46,654 nucleotides of DNA from Cochliopodium minus. Taxonomy: Eukaryota; Discosea; Himatismenida; Cochliopodiidae. The stretch lies in the NCBI GenBank assembly GCA_024220525.1, contig JAMYWO010000104.1, positions 1 through 46,654 on the forward strand, written 5' to 3'. Positions 9,623 through 20,122 of the stretch are shown here, piece after piece (the stretch's first letter is position 1; each line of letters begins with the position of its first letter). Made by a program: the position numbers and the translations under genes. Below the pieces are notes generated by a model, which had not been told where the DNA came from, searched no databases, and was given only the letters and a program-made list of their open reading frames with translations.

Positions 9623-11564
9623 TCATCCCATATTGTTTAAAGCAACTCTCAAAATTTTGTCAATAATATCTATACTAATTGTCACATCAATATCACGGCC
9701 TTCCCTGTAAAAACTCTTTTTCTTTCTCATTTCTTCAATACTTCTTTTATCTATCATTTGAGGAGGAAGGTAATAATCATTTAACCAAAAACAAGCATTC
9801 CAAAGATGTGCTTCCATATGATCATTAGTTACTTCGTATCTTCCTATGCCAATGATGTCCGTAACAATCAACGAGGCTCCATTTGGGAGAAAAAATCCAA
9901 CAATAGAAATTGTACCTTTAAAAAAAAAAAAATTAAAATTGAAAAATAATTTGTTTTAATTTCATTAAAATAAAAAAATTAGTTTACCACAAGGAGAAAT
10001 CAAAATGGTTGTTTTTAACATTAATTGCATTTGTTCTTTGAAAGATAATGTTGAGGGATCAATGATTGTCATGTCAATGTGTTTATTGTTGTATTTATTT
10101 TTGATGAAAAGAATAATTTCATTGATGTTTTCGATTTTTCTTTTGTTGTATTTCATGAAAATTGTTATTCTGTGTTTTTTGGGAGGTATCTCAACAAAAT
10201 CACTTCCGAAAATTCTTTTGAGAAAATATTTCCTAAACTCCCACAAATATTTCCCCATTCCACTGTAAAATTTTTTTAATTAAATCATAATTTAATAAGA
10301 ATTAATTCTTTTTTGGAGATTTTTTTTTCTTTTGTAAAAAATTTTATTAAAAATTAAATATTTTTCTTTTTACTTTGAAATTCCACTTTCTTCATCCTTA
10401 ACAAGATTTCTGTTTCTTGTCCAATATTTATTTGGAGATCTTCTAGTGAAAACGGCATTAGGTGTTCCAATCTTTCAAAAAAGAAAATAAATTTAAATAA
10501 ACGAAGTGAATAAATTGAATAAATTTACAAGAAGTTCTTTAAAACAAATATATTTCTTTTTATCAAAAAAAGATTTCATTTTGTATCTATCAAAAAATTT
10601 TCCTCCATTAAAATATTGGCAAAGATCCCAAAATTTGTTTTTCAAAATGTCAATGTCTTTAAAAAAAAACACGTCTGCTTCTTGAACCATTTCTTTTTTG
10701 TCGTGTTCGATTAAAGCATGAAAAATTGGGCTTTCAAAAAATAAAATTTTAAAATGATTAAACATTCAAATTGAACAAATAAATTTACAAAAATAAATCA
10801 AAAATAATGTGTCCAAGATTTTCCCATGTGTAAGTTTGAACCATTATCGAAAATTTTCTGTGAAAAACAACATCTTTTTTTTTTTGTAAAATTAAATTCA
10901 AAAAAAAATACAATAATTTATAAAATAATTAATAGAATTATTTAAAAATTTTATAACGGTAAATTTTTATTTTTGTTACTGTTGCTCTCTTTGTACATTT
11001 CTTGATTCAGTACTTTGAGAGATGCATGAAATCTATAGAAACGTTCCCATGGTGTTTTCATTTTGGAAAAAGAAATAAATTCTCCATTGTTTGAATCATT
11101 TCTCATCCCTGTTTTGTTATATCTTATTAAAGTCGGGAATTTTTCGTTTTCAAAATACAAGATCTCATTCAAATTATCACTATTCAATTATTATTAATCA
11201 AAAAAAAAAAGTTTATGGATTAGTGACAATTATTTCCACCTATTAAAATTCTTTTGCAATATGAAAGGAATCCAACTAAAAAAAAAAGAATATTTTACAA
11301 ATCAAAACAAACATTTGTGAAAATGCAACTTCTTGATTCTAATGCCACAATATCATCATCTGGATCAAATCCCAAACAAGATAATTTAGAATAATTTTCG
11401 CTATGAGGGTCGCTCCATTCAGAGGAAATCTTCAATTTTTCTGGTGTTTTTTCTATTTGTGAATTATTCTTCAAATTGGAGTTGATTGTTGTGATAAAAA
11501 CTGATATCAAAATGAAAATTAGTAAAATTAACAGGAAAAGCGAATAAATTTGGTTTCCCCTCAT
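9623..11564 (-). CDS. GT61-type (DUF563) glycosyltransferase, type II membrane protein
   Basis: Eight exons (11564-11299, 11275-11240, 11179-10958, 10857-10789, 10730-10529, 10471-10374, 10262-9988, 9915-9623) join in consistent phase into 486 residues. Residues about 7-28 are a signal anchor. The order of motifs follows GT61/EOGT-like enzymes: RSCIFTNVCFDFW, then WENLGHIIFDLFFPIFHAL, IGTPNAVFTRR, and the C-terminal core DPSTLSFKEQMQLMLKTTIL followed by SPCGGTIS and FFLPNGASLIV. In most relatives the SPCGG position reads HGAG, so this is a diverged member. Relatives transfer xylose, arabinose or GlcNAc in the secretory pathway; the sugar here is unknown. It is co-oriented with the flanking glycosyltransferase and GFAT genes. 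Confidence 0.82.
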
Positions 11565-11650
11565 TTTTTTTTTTTTTTGATGATATTAACTCTTTGAAAT
11601 CAGGAAAAAGAAATTGAAAGATTTTCAAAAATAAAAATTTGATTTAATTT

Positions 11651-12808
11651 TTAGACAGTAACAGCTTTTGCAAGGTTACGTGGTTTATCAGGATTTATTC
11701 CCTTTGAAATAGAGAGAAAGTAAGCTATCATTTGAAAAGGGATGATAGAAACGAGAGGAGTGAGAGGACCATCAGAAGGAATAGTGATGATGAGATCTGC
11801 TATCTCTTTGAGAGAAGGTGTGACAGGGAGATCAGTGATTACAATGTTATATGATTTTCTAGCTTTCACCTCGTGAGCTGTTGTTTTCATTCTATAAAAA
11901 GTCGTGAATAAGTTTTTTTTTTTTTTTTTAACAAAAAATTTAAAAAATATTTACTAAAATTATTAATAAAAATAAAAAACAAAACACAAAAATATCAGTA
12001 AAAAAAAAAAATAAAAATAAAAAAATAAAAAAATAATAATAAAAATAAAAATGAACCTGTGTTGCTCGTTATCATCCAAAATGATCAAGAAAATGGGGGT
12101 TCCCTCTTCAATTAGAGCAAAAGGTCCATGTTTTAAAGAACCACCAGGGTAACCTTCTGCTTGAATGTAACCAATTTCTTTTATTTTCAAGGCAGCTTCT
12201 CTAGCAATGGACTCTCCATAGTCCTTACCCAAAATGAAGCATCCTCCTCCCCACTTCAGTAAATATTCTGCTGCATTCTTACATAATTGTTCTGTTCTTG
12301 TTATCGTACTTCGAATCGTAACTGGTAATCCCTTTTAAATAAAAAATTAATTCATTAATTATAAAATATTTTTGTTTATTACTTTCAAAACTTTTAATTT
12401 TCATGGTTAATACTTATTTTTCTTTTAATATTTTTTATCTTTAAAAAATTTATCATTATTTTTTATTTTTTATTCATTTTATTGTTTATTTTTATTTTTT
12501 ATTTTTTATTTTTTATTTTTTATTTTTTATTTTTTATTTTCTTTTTATGTAAAAAAAAAATTATTATAATACCAACAAAGATTCGACTAATTGACGACGC
12601 AAATGAAGTTCTTTGTCTTTGTTTTCTCTGTTTTGAGAAAACCAAATTGCGATGAGAGTGAGAACAGCAGCTTGTGAAGTGAAAGCTTTTGTGGAGGCCA
12701 CTCCGTTCTCTCTTCCTGCATTCAAATATACTCCGCATGATGTTCTTCTTGATATCGTTGATCCTACTGCATTCACCACTGAAAATACTGGTATGTTGTT
12801 CGATAATG
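11651..12808 (-). CDS. glutamine-fructose-6-phosphate aminotransferase, C-terminal half only
   Basis: Exons 12808-12573, 12331-12057 and 11891-11651 encode about 250 residues of the isomerase part of GFAT. Visible motifs are [64 protein letters not shown] and the C-terminal [15 protein letters not shown] makes glucosamine-6-phosphate, the entry step to UDP-GlcNAc, which fits the surrounding glycosyltransferases. The first exon begins at a splice acceptor, and nothing upstream encodes the glutaminase domain or the first half of the sugar-isomerase region (normally over 350 residues). Instead an AT tandem repeat and a divergent ABC transporter fragment follow. The gene is truncated in this window, by rearrangement or misassembly. 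Confidence 0.85.
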
Positions 12809-12810
12809 CT

Positions 12811-13106
12811 TTTTTTTTTAAAAATAAAATAAATATAAAATAAAATTTATAAAACTTGAAATATTAAATAAATTTAAAATATAAAATATAAAATATAAAA
12901 TATAAAATATGAAATATAAAATATAAAATATAAAATATAAAAATATAAAATATAAAAATATAAAATATAAAATATAAAATATAAAATTTAAAAATATAAA
13001 ATATAAATTATAAATATGATGATAGAAATCTAAATTTTTATTTCAAAACTTTTCTTGTTGTAATTTTAAATTAACTAAAATTAATTTTTAAATTAAAAAA
13101 AAAAAA
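12811..13106. repeat. AT tandem repeat at junction of two truncated genes
   Basis: From about 12868 to 13012 the sequence is a near-perfect array of a 7-base unit AAAATAT with occasional 6- and 8-base variants. The flanks look like intron sequence, ending in a splice-acceptor A-run before 13109. It lies between the 5'-less GFAT fragment and the 5'-less ABCG fragment. Confidence 0.85.
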
Positions 13107-13108
13107 AG

Positions 13109-15043
13109 GAATGGAGAAGAAAATATTAAGATAATGGAAGGAGAAGGAGAAGGAGAGAGATTGATAGAAGAGAGAGGAGAAGGAATAGGAGGAGAAGAAA
13201 TAGGAGGAGAAAGGGAGGGGGAAGAAGGAGAGAGAAGAGAAGCAAGTGCGGAAATAGGAGAACATGCAAATCCCTTTATTTTACAATTTTATTACATAAG
13301 TCAAAGAACTTTAAAACATATTTTTAGAAATCCCTACCTTCTTCGTTTTCAATATGCCATGATCATCATCATCTCTCTCTTTCTTGGTGGTTTGTATTGG
13401 CATTTAGGAAAGGTTACTTTTCCCTCTTTCTTTTCCCTCTTTCTTTAACAAATAAATCATCCTTTCAAATAAAATAAAATAAAAATAGAATAAATAAAAT
13501 AAGATAAATAAAATAAATAAAATAAATAAAATAAATAAAATAAAATAAAATAAATAAAATAAAATAAAATAAATAAAATAAATAAATAAAATAAAATAAA
13601 TAAAATAAATAAATAAAATAAAATAAATAAAATAAAATAAATAAATAAGAATTAAGAAATAAATATAATAAATAAAATAAAATAAAATAAGAATTAAAAA
13701 ATAAATAAAAGAAAAATAGAAGAAATAAAGAAATAATATTGATTTAAAATTAATTTTATTTTTTTTTTATAAATTTTATTTGTGGGGATGAATATAGGAC
13801 ATAGCGGGAGTACAAGACAGAATAGGATGTTTATTTTTTATAGTGGCATTATTGTCTTTTGGAAGTTTAACTTCTATTGACATTTTCTTCTCTGAAAGAT
13901 CTCTTTACCTTCGTGAAAAGGCAAATGGTTATTATTCTAGGTAAAATATTAAATAAAATTATAAATATTAAATAAAATTATAAATATAAAATAAAATAAA
14001 ATAAATAAAATAAAATATTAATTTAAATTAATTTTTATTTTTTTTTCATTTTAAAAGTGGAGCATATTTTGCAGCAAAGACGGTTTGTGATTTGATTCCA
14101 ATGAGGGTAATTTAAAAAATTAAAAAATTTTTTCAAAAACTTTTATTTCTTTTTTTAAGGTCCTCCCTCCCATTGTTTTGAGTAGTATCATCTACTACAT
14201 GATCGGTACTTTTTTTAAAAATATATTCTTTATCCTTTTTGTTTTATTTTTTATTTATTTTATTTTTTTATTTATTTACATTTTTTATTTTTTGATTTTT
14301 ATACAATTTAGATTATTTATATTATTTATTTTTACTTTTTGTGTTTATATTCTTTATTTATATTTTTTATTTGTATAAAATAAATAGGGTTACATCCAGG
14401 GGTGAATCATTTTCTTTGGTTTACGTTGATAGTAACATTAGTATCAATTGTTTCTACTACTTTTTGTCTATGTGTTTCTACTGTACCTTTTTTTTTCGTT
14501 TTATTTTTTATTTTATTTTTTATTTATTATTTTTTTAAAAGATTATTCCTTCAGTTGGTAAATTAAATTTTAAATTTTTATTTTTAATAAATTTTTGAAT
14601 TTTTTTTAAAAAAAATAAAAATAAAAAAGGGTTGGGAAATTTGGTAGCAATTTTATTCATGTTATTTTTCATGTTGTTTGGAGGATTTTTGGTAAACAAA
14701 ACAAACATTCCTAGTTACGTCAGTTGGTTAAAATGGGCTTCCTTCATGAATTACGCTTTTGAAGTAAACAAAATATTTAATAAAATTTATTTTTTATTTT
14801 TTTAAATTATAATTTTTACTTTATTTTCCAAAGGCATTGATGGTGAATGAATTGAATAATTTGGCAGTAAATTTTAATCCAAAAGGATTCAAACCAATAC
14901 CAATAAATGGGAGATTGTATTTACAAAATTTTGGTCTTTCAGTGAATCACTTTTATTGGGACATTTATGCTTTATTTGGGTTAAGCATTGGCTTTCTTGT
15001 ACTAGCTTATGTGTTACTTAAAACTGTCAAAGAAAAAAGATAA
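13109..15043 (+). CDS. ABCG-type ABC transporter, membrane domain only
   Basis: Exons 13109-13412, 13798-13940, 14058-14106, 14160-14205, 14388-14482, 14542-14557, 14630-14763 and 14834-15043 encode about 332 residues. After a Gly/Glu-rich linker comes FYYISQRTLKHIFRNPYLLR, the ABCG region leading into TM1, then membrane helices, SFGSLTSIDIFFSERSLYLR, SGAYFAAKTVCDLIPMR and GGFLVNKTNIPSYVSWLKWA, all typical of ABC2-type ABCG half-transporters. No nucleotide-binding domain (Walker A/B, LSGG signature) is present. The first exon starts at an acceptor and is open upstream, so the linker is internal and the true start is missing. Exon 6 is only 16 bases. The substrate cannot be told. Confidence 0.85.
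13455..13735. repeat. AAATA/AAAATA simple-repeat array in an ABCG intron
   Basis: About 280 bases of AAATA, AAAATA and AATAAAT units fill the first visible intron of the ABCG gene. Purely low-complexity. Confidence 0.85.
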
Positions 15044-15068
15044 AAAAAAAATTAAAATTTTTTTTTTT

Positions 15069-16845
15069 TTAGTTTTTGAAGAAAAAAAGTTTTATTAAGA
15101 AAATTATCAAAAAAATGAAAATGATATTTAAATACAAAAAATAATCTCTTAAAAAATACAATAACATAAAGTAATGGAAAGGAGCTTTTTTCATGGAGGG
15201 AGGAGAGTAAACTTCAAATTTTTGAACAGATCGATATTTCCAAAAAAAATAATTAAAAAATTGAATTACTTTTTTGTAAGTAATGTGTTCCAAAGCAAAT
15301 TGTGTTGATTGTTTTGATATTTTGTATAAAATTTCATCATTTTGCTTTGCCCAAAGATAAATATCAATCAGATTTGAAAGATTGTAATGGATAGGAACAT
15401 AATGAACATATGGTATCATTATTGGGTAAAACCATTGATAAAAATGTGATTCTTGAAGAAATAAAGCAGAATTAGAAATCAAAATCCAAGATACTCTCAT
15501 CCAAGAAGCAGCATTCCCATCAACGCTCACTAAAAATAAAAAAATCTAAATTATTATTCTTTCCTTTAAAACTTGTTTGTAGACCTAAGTATTTATAAAT
15601 TAAATGATCTTCTGGTTTTGTGTCTTTCACTGTTTCTCCATAGTAACTTATTATATCATTCATTTGATTTTTATTTCCAACTTTAATTTTTTTTCAAAAA
15701 TTTATAAAGTAAAATAAATTGTAAATTTTACTGTGGGTGTATCCTGTAAACCTAGCATCTAAGTATTGTGGAAAATGAATGGAAATATTTACTAAATTGA
15801 ATCTAGGAATTCGGGTTGCGTTTAAAAATGTTTCTTCAAATAATAACGGTGGCTGTCCAGTGCTTGATCCCCTTTATTGTTATTTTTTTTTTTTTTTTTA
15901 TTGGAATGAATAATAAACTTCCAACCAAAACAATTTATTTATATTCTATTTTTTTTTTACCTCCAGAACATTTTTTCTTCTTTTTTGTTCCACTCAATGT
16001 ATTTTTTGTCTCTTTTTTTGTTTATTTCATTCGAATGATGGTTATTAATGTACTTTCCTTCTTCTAGCAATTTGTTGTTGTTATTATCTCTTTTTAGATT
16101 TTTATCATTTATTTTTTTTTGGAACACCTTTCTCATTACAGACTGTCTGAATAAATTGAAACTGTACAAATCTGGGATGCCTTTTAAAATGAATCATTTA
16201 TATTTAATTTAATATGGTATAAATATTAAAATGAATCATTTATATTTAATTTAATATGGTATAAATAAATTAAATTTAAAGAATTAAATATTTGGTTTAA
16301 ATTAAATTCAATTAATTTTATTATAATTTATAATTTAAATAAAATAAAATATGGTTTTTAGTTTTACATAGAAATTTGGTTGGCGGATGAGTTCTTATTC
16401 CAGTAAATACTAGAAAACGGAGATGATAGAAAGAAGGTAGGAGTGGAGGATTATCATGTAAACAAACAAAGAACTGGATATCTGGTAATATGTTTTCCCA
16501 CATCAACTTTTTTAATAAAGAAGTAAAATGTCCCACTCTATAGTGTCCTTCAGTATAATCTTTCAAAAATATTTTATTTTTGAAAATAATGATTTTAATC
16601 AAAAGCAGAAATTTTTTTGTTCTTGGATCCAAATTCTCAATTTCATTTATTTCGTTTTCATTTATCCCTCCATTTTCTTCAATCTCTTGAAATATTTTAT
16701 CATAATGTTGATAAAGAGGATTTGATTTATTATATTTATAATCAAATATCAAAGGATCAGGATTGAACAAATAGGTAAAATAGGCACAATTCAATGATGC
16801 CAAAAGAATTATAATTGTGAGGAGAATAAAGATTCTTTTTCTCAT
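15069..16845 (-). CDS. GT90/CAP10 (KDELC/POGLUT-like) O-glycosyltransferase
   Basis: Five exons (16845-16368, 16180-15961, 15871-15732, 15680-15585, 15529-15069) give 464 residues in consistent phase. Residues about 4-24 are a signal anchor. The CAP10/GT90 core is clear: KMFWRGSSTG across an exon junction (the W-R-G-s-T-G nucleotide-sugar loop), IPRFNLVNIS, YKYLVSVDGNAASWMR (family consensus K-y-l...D-G...S-R), FYPIMIPYVHYVPI and NLSNLIDIYLWAKQND. Relatives transfer glucose or xylose to proteins in the ER or to fungal capsule polysaccharide. The last 30 residues are hydrophobic, unusual for ER-lumenal members, and no KDEL-type signal is present. The gene is convergent with the ABCG fragment, 25 bases away. 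Confidence 0.85.
16184..16267. repeat. exact 42-bp tandem duplication in a GT90 intron
   Basis: The 42 bases 16184-16225 (beginning TTAAAATGAATCATTTATAT) are repeated exactly at 16226-16267, inside intron 1 of the GT90 gene. The absence of differences suggests a recent duplication. Confidence 0.9.
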
Positions 16846-16849
16846 TTTT

Positions 16850-17090
16850 TTATTTTTTTGATTTGATAAAACAATTCTAATGATTAAATCAAGATAGCTG
16901 TTTGGGATTTCTCTTTTCCCTTGATGTCAAAAAAGGAATTTTCTGTCAGAACCTATTTACTCATTACAAGGATCTTTTTATCTTTCATCTCGAACAGAAT
17001 CTTCAATTTCCAATCTGTTCCAATCTCCAACTCTAATATACCTGTGGCTCAGAGGAAACAAAATAAGCTGAGATTCATTCTCAAAAGGAA
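16850..17090. other. spacer upstream of GT90 gene
   Basis: Less AT-rich than most spacers here, with no intact reading frame. It may include the 5' end of the decayed LINE that follows. Confidence 0.4.
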
Positions 17091-17094
17091 CGTA

Positions 17095-17930
17095 GTCTGA
17101 ATTTTATCACAATTAATGTTCAGGTTTTATGTTCCTGTGTCGAACCTAATTCAATTTCAGCATGTAAAAAAAAAAGCTGATTTTTCGAAGAAATGGAAAA
17201 ATATAATTGCATGGATCAATCTTGACTTTTATGATTTGATTGTTTTGATGGAAAACAAATTGAAACTTACTGAAATATCTGAATTCTACTACTTCATTTC
17301 AACAAAATTCAACTTCCACTGGAGTATTGTTTTGGTATAGAAAGGGATGTTCATGAAGCCTATTTGGGCTGACTTATCTCTGGCCCACTATCAAAACTAA
17401 ATGTTTTATTTGTTGATACTAAAATCTCTCCTCTATCTATCTTTGCTTACTACAATCTAAAACCTCACTCATTGGATATGCTTACATTGAAATTCTGTGT
17501 TTGTTATTTGGGAGTTTGATAAAATATATATGATTTTGTTCCCTCGTCATCAGAATCTTAATCTAAAGTTAGCAAGTATCTGTTGCAAATAAAATGAAAT
17601 AGGGAAAGTGATTCTGTATTCAAGACAGGTTGTATGGTTTTACGAGGATCTCAAAAAGTTGTTCCAAAAATTATTGATCACATCCTTTTTTCTACAGATC
17701 TTCGATATTACCTCACTCCTATTCGGGTCAAAGCAGCTCCTTTTGGAACTGATCACAACATTACAGATTGTGAGTTGAAGCTGAAGATAACAAAAACTAA
17801 AAGAAGATTCCCAATTTCTAAGAAGATTTTTGATGATATCAAATTTTTGAAGAGTGCTTTGAAAAAATTCTTGAAAAAAAGGAGATTTAACTCCACTATT
17901 GTGCTTATAATGGTTACTCATTGACAAAAA
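17095..17930 (+). mobile_element. decayed non-LTR retrotransposon (LINE), endonuclease region
   Basis: Translation in shifting plus-strand frames gives a degraded exonuclease-endonuclease-phosphatase (APE-type) domain. At the start is a FITINVQ-like strand, then INLDFYDLIVLMENKLKL (the 'D-i-i-l-x-E-t-K' catalytic strand) at about 17208-17268. The best frame, 17634-17924, reads IIDHILFSTDL ... APFGTDHNITDCEL, the 'R-I-D-y-i-f' and 'S-D-H' motifs near the domain end, followed by a Lys-rich linker. Stops and frame changes lie between the pieces. No reverse transcriptase is visible before the N at 18219. A 5' fragment of a dead LINE is the simplest reading. Confidence 0.6.
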
Positions 17931-18004
17931 CGGAGATTTAATCTTTGAATAAAATTTCCTAATTGTTTTAATGACAAAACTCCCTTTTTACCTATTTTTT
18001 TTTC

Positions 18005-18218
18005 TCAGAAAATAAAATAGTCTTCCTTTTTGATTGTCTTCATTTTTAAAAAAATAAAAAGCTTTGGTTGGATCCATGTTTTCTTTGATTTTTTGAGTCT
18101 TTCATTTAGATTGGAAATGAAAATAGAATCATTGAAGTATATTTCAGGAATTTGAAAGATTCGCTTCTCTTTGGTTTTCTCCTTGTCCAACTCTGAGTTT
18201 AGCGGAATAGAGAATACT
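18005..18218 (-). CDS. partial reading frame at assembly join
   Basis: A minus-strand frame open from the N at 18219 down to 18005, about 70 codons, with mixed charged and aromatic residues (KEKRIFQIPEIYFNDSIF, KTWIQPKLFIF). The composition looks protein-like, but no family is recognised. It could be the end of a gene cut at the join, or chance sequence on the reverse of LINE debris. Confidence 0.22.
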
Positions 18219-18219
18219 N
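18219..18219. other. single N, probable contig join
   Basis: One undetermined base. Sequence character changes here: LINE debris on the left, the C-terminal coding end of a membrane protein on the right. Confidence 0.7.
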
Positions 18220-18480
18220 CAAGGAACTCTTTCTGTCACTTTGTCAACATCGTTGGGCTGTGGAGGTCTTTCTACTGGTGCTATTGTTGGTATTGTGGTG
18301 GGTGTTGTTGGAGGATCAATTTTAATCATTGTTGTCGCATCCATAATATTTTGGAAGAGAAATAAAGACTTTGATAAAAAGATGAGCAACATAGAAATGG
18401 ATGAAAACCCAAAAAAAAACAAATGGAATAGTAACGATGGACATGAAGAAAAAACAAAATGGAATAATTATCAAAACTAA
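18220..18480 (+). CDS. C-terminal tail of a type I membrane protein (5' part missing)
   Basis: Open from the N. The frame reads a Thr/Ser-rich extracellular end, then GAIVGIVVGVVGGSILIIVV, a Gly/Val-rich transmembrane helix, then a stop-transfer KRN and a polar Lys/Asn/Asp cytoplasmic tail of about 50 residues. This layout is common at the end of large adhesion or signal-receiving surface proteins in amoeboid protists. The ectodomain is not in the window, so identity is unknown. Confidence 0.6.
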   Translation, partial: QGTLSVTLSTSLGCGGLSTGAIVGIVVGVVGGSILIIVVASIIFWKRNKDFDKKMSNIEMDENPKKNKWNSNDGHEEKTKWNNYQN

Positions 18481-18531
18481 GCTTAAATTTTTATTTCGAG
18501 TGTTTCAATAAAAAAAGAAAACTATTTTTTG

Positions 18532-19206
18532 TTATTTTTGATTCTTCTTCTTTTTGCTCTGATTTGAGTTAGGAATGTTTTGGAGAGGCTTTTTCTCGGG
18601 CTCCTTCTTTTCTGGCTCCTTCTTTTCAGGATCCTTGACCTCCTTCTTCTCGGAGTTGGTGTTATGATTGTTAGGGTTACTATTAATGTAATCAGTATTA
18701 TTCTCAATGATCTGCTTGTCATCAAAAACAAGGTCCTCAATCTTAACATTTTTCTTTACGTAAAAAATGTTTTCGTTGTATTTCTTCTTCTCATGTTCCA
18801 GCTTAAATTGCTTCAACAACTCGTTCTCCTTCTTCAAAGAATCCAACTGATTTCTCAAGCTGATATTCTCCTCCTCAATGATCTCAAGCTTCTTGTTGAT
18901 CTTCTCGTCAATCGCTTCGTTCAACTTCTTCATGTTCTCTTCGTTCAAAAGCTCCATGTTTTCGAACATCTTGTCGAGCTTCTCGTTCATCATTTGGTTG
19001 TGCTCGACGAGGAACTGGATCTTTTTGTTCTCTTCTTTGAGCTTGTTCAATTCAAAGTTCAACTTCATGTTGAGGTTGGAGAGGTAAGGACAGCACTGTT
19101 GTTGATGGATCTCCAAGAGAATCTTCTTCTCTTTGATTTTGCAGCCATTGCACTCGAACTCATGTTCCTCCTCGCTCGTTGCGTGATTTTTGATGTCCAT
19201 CACCAA
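18532..19206 (-). CDS. coiled-coil protein with Cys-containing N-terminus
   Basis: Single exon, 224 residues. Residues 18-40 hold CNGC and CC pairs that might bind metal. From about 45 to 150 the protein is a predicted coiled coil rich in Glu, Lys, Leu and Asn (MNEKLDKMFENMELLNEEN). The C-terminus carries a PEKK/EPEKK repeat and a Lys-rich end. No catalytic domain and no family recognised. The coiled-coil core uses markedly G/C-ending codons, whereas both ends are AT-rich. The opposite strand is also open over the same span but encodes only a Leu/Phe-rich shadow. Confidence 0.7.
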   Translation of the reverse strand: MVMDIKNHATSEEEHEFECNGCKIKEKKILLEIHQQQCCPYLSNLNMKLNFELNKLKEENKKIQFLVEHNQMMNEKLDKMFENMELLNEENMKKLNEAIDEKINKKLEIIEEENISLRNQLDSLKKENELLKQFKLEHEKKKYNENIFYVKKNVKIEDLVFDDKQIIENNTDYINSNPNNHNTNSEKKEVKDPEKKEPEKKEPEKKPLQNIPNSNQSKKKKNQK

Positions 19207-19711
19207 TATTTCTTCTCCTGATTGTAAAGATAATTGTTAGTTAAAATGATGGAACAATATTAATCAAAATATACAAATGAGAATAGCATAATTTGCATCT
19301 CATTGATCAATTATATAGTATCTTATGTTGAGATATAAAAAATGATCCAAATTATTATATATAATATATGGCAGATTAAATTCTCTCAAAAAAAAAATTT
19401 TCATAGGAAAAGTTGAGTTACATTATCCAACAATGTGCATCTGATAAGTCGTCTTCCAATTTACAAATTTAAAAAAAAAAATTTATAAAACCAAAAATAG
19501 GATTGAAATATTGGACTTATATAAGAGAAGATGAACCTTATTTAAAGTTTTGATTCTTTGCATCAAATTTTATGTCTGTTTATTTCAGATGAAAGATTTA
19601 TAATCACTCCAAGGAAATAATCAATAAAACCTCTCAATGAAAATGAAAATTGAAATTGGTGATCGATATTTTAAATCATTGATGGTTCCATTATTGATAT
19701 TTAAAGAAATA
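19207..19711. other. intergenic, no gene seen
   Basis: AT-rich spacer with no open frame of note. It should hold the promoter of the coiled-coil gene (near 19207) and the 3' region of the zinc-finger gene. Confidence 0.5.
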
Positions 19712-19990
19712 TTAGTTATTTTTACCACAAATCAGGCATTTTGCTTTCAATTTTCCTATCAATGTGTTCATTTTTTTCCCATCTTCCAATTCATCTGAGC
19801 AGATAGGGCATTTGTTCTCTCCTTTGTGGCAAACTTTGCAAAATGATTTGGGGCATAATGCGCACAATTTTGAATCTATCAATAAATTGGTGCAACCACA
19901 TATCATGTTGTCATTTACATGATCCATTATCAAGAATAAATCTTTTCCCTCGTCATTTTTCACAAAATATTTCTTTTTTGATTCTTCCAT
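19712..19990 (-). CDS. small Cys-rich zinc-finger protein (RING-like)
   Basis: Single exon, 92 residues, ATG at 19990. The core has CGC, then CALC, CKVC and CPIC pairs with conserved-looking spacing (KLCALCPKSFCKVCHKGENK, then CPICSDEL) and a final CLICGKN. This is the pattern of a compact two-zinc RING or B-box-like module, with CPIC typical of RING fingers. A ubiquitin-ligase role is possible, but the spacing is not canonical C3HC4. No partner domain is present. Confidence 0.6.
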   Translation of the reverse strand: MEESKKKYFVKNDEGKDLFLIMDHVNDNMICGCTNLLIDSKLCALCPKSFCKVCHKGENKCPICSDELEDGKKMNTLIGKLKAKCLICGKNN

Positions 19991-20122
19991 CTGACAAATT
20001 TTTTTTTTTTTTATTAATGTAAAAACAAAATTGAAATTAGCAAGCTATTTATTTTATTTTGATGTTTGGCATTTGAAAGAAAAAATAAGTTTGATCCAAA
20101 TGGTGAATATCTTTGGTTTTAT

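Noticed and set aside
13134-13136. ATG as start of a complete short ABC-type membrane protein
   Set aside because: The frame is open upstream to a splice acceptor, and the Gly/Glu-rich part looks like the linker between ATP-binding and membrane domains, so the exon is internal.
18580-19221. 213-codon plus-strand frame opposite the coiled-coil gene
   Set aside because: The coiled-coil strand has the ATG, charged heptads and a normal composition. The opposite frame is a Leu/Val/Phe-rich mirror of it.
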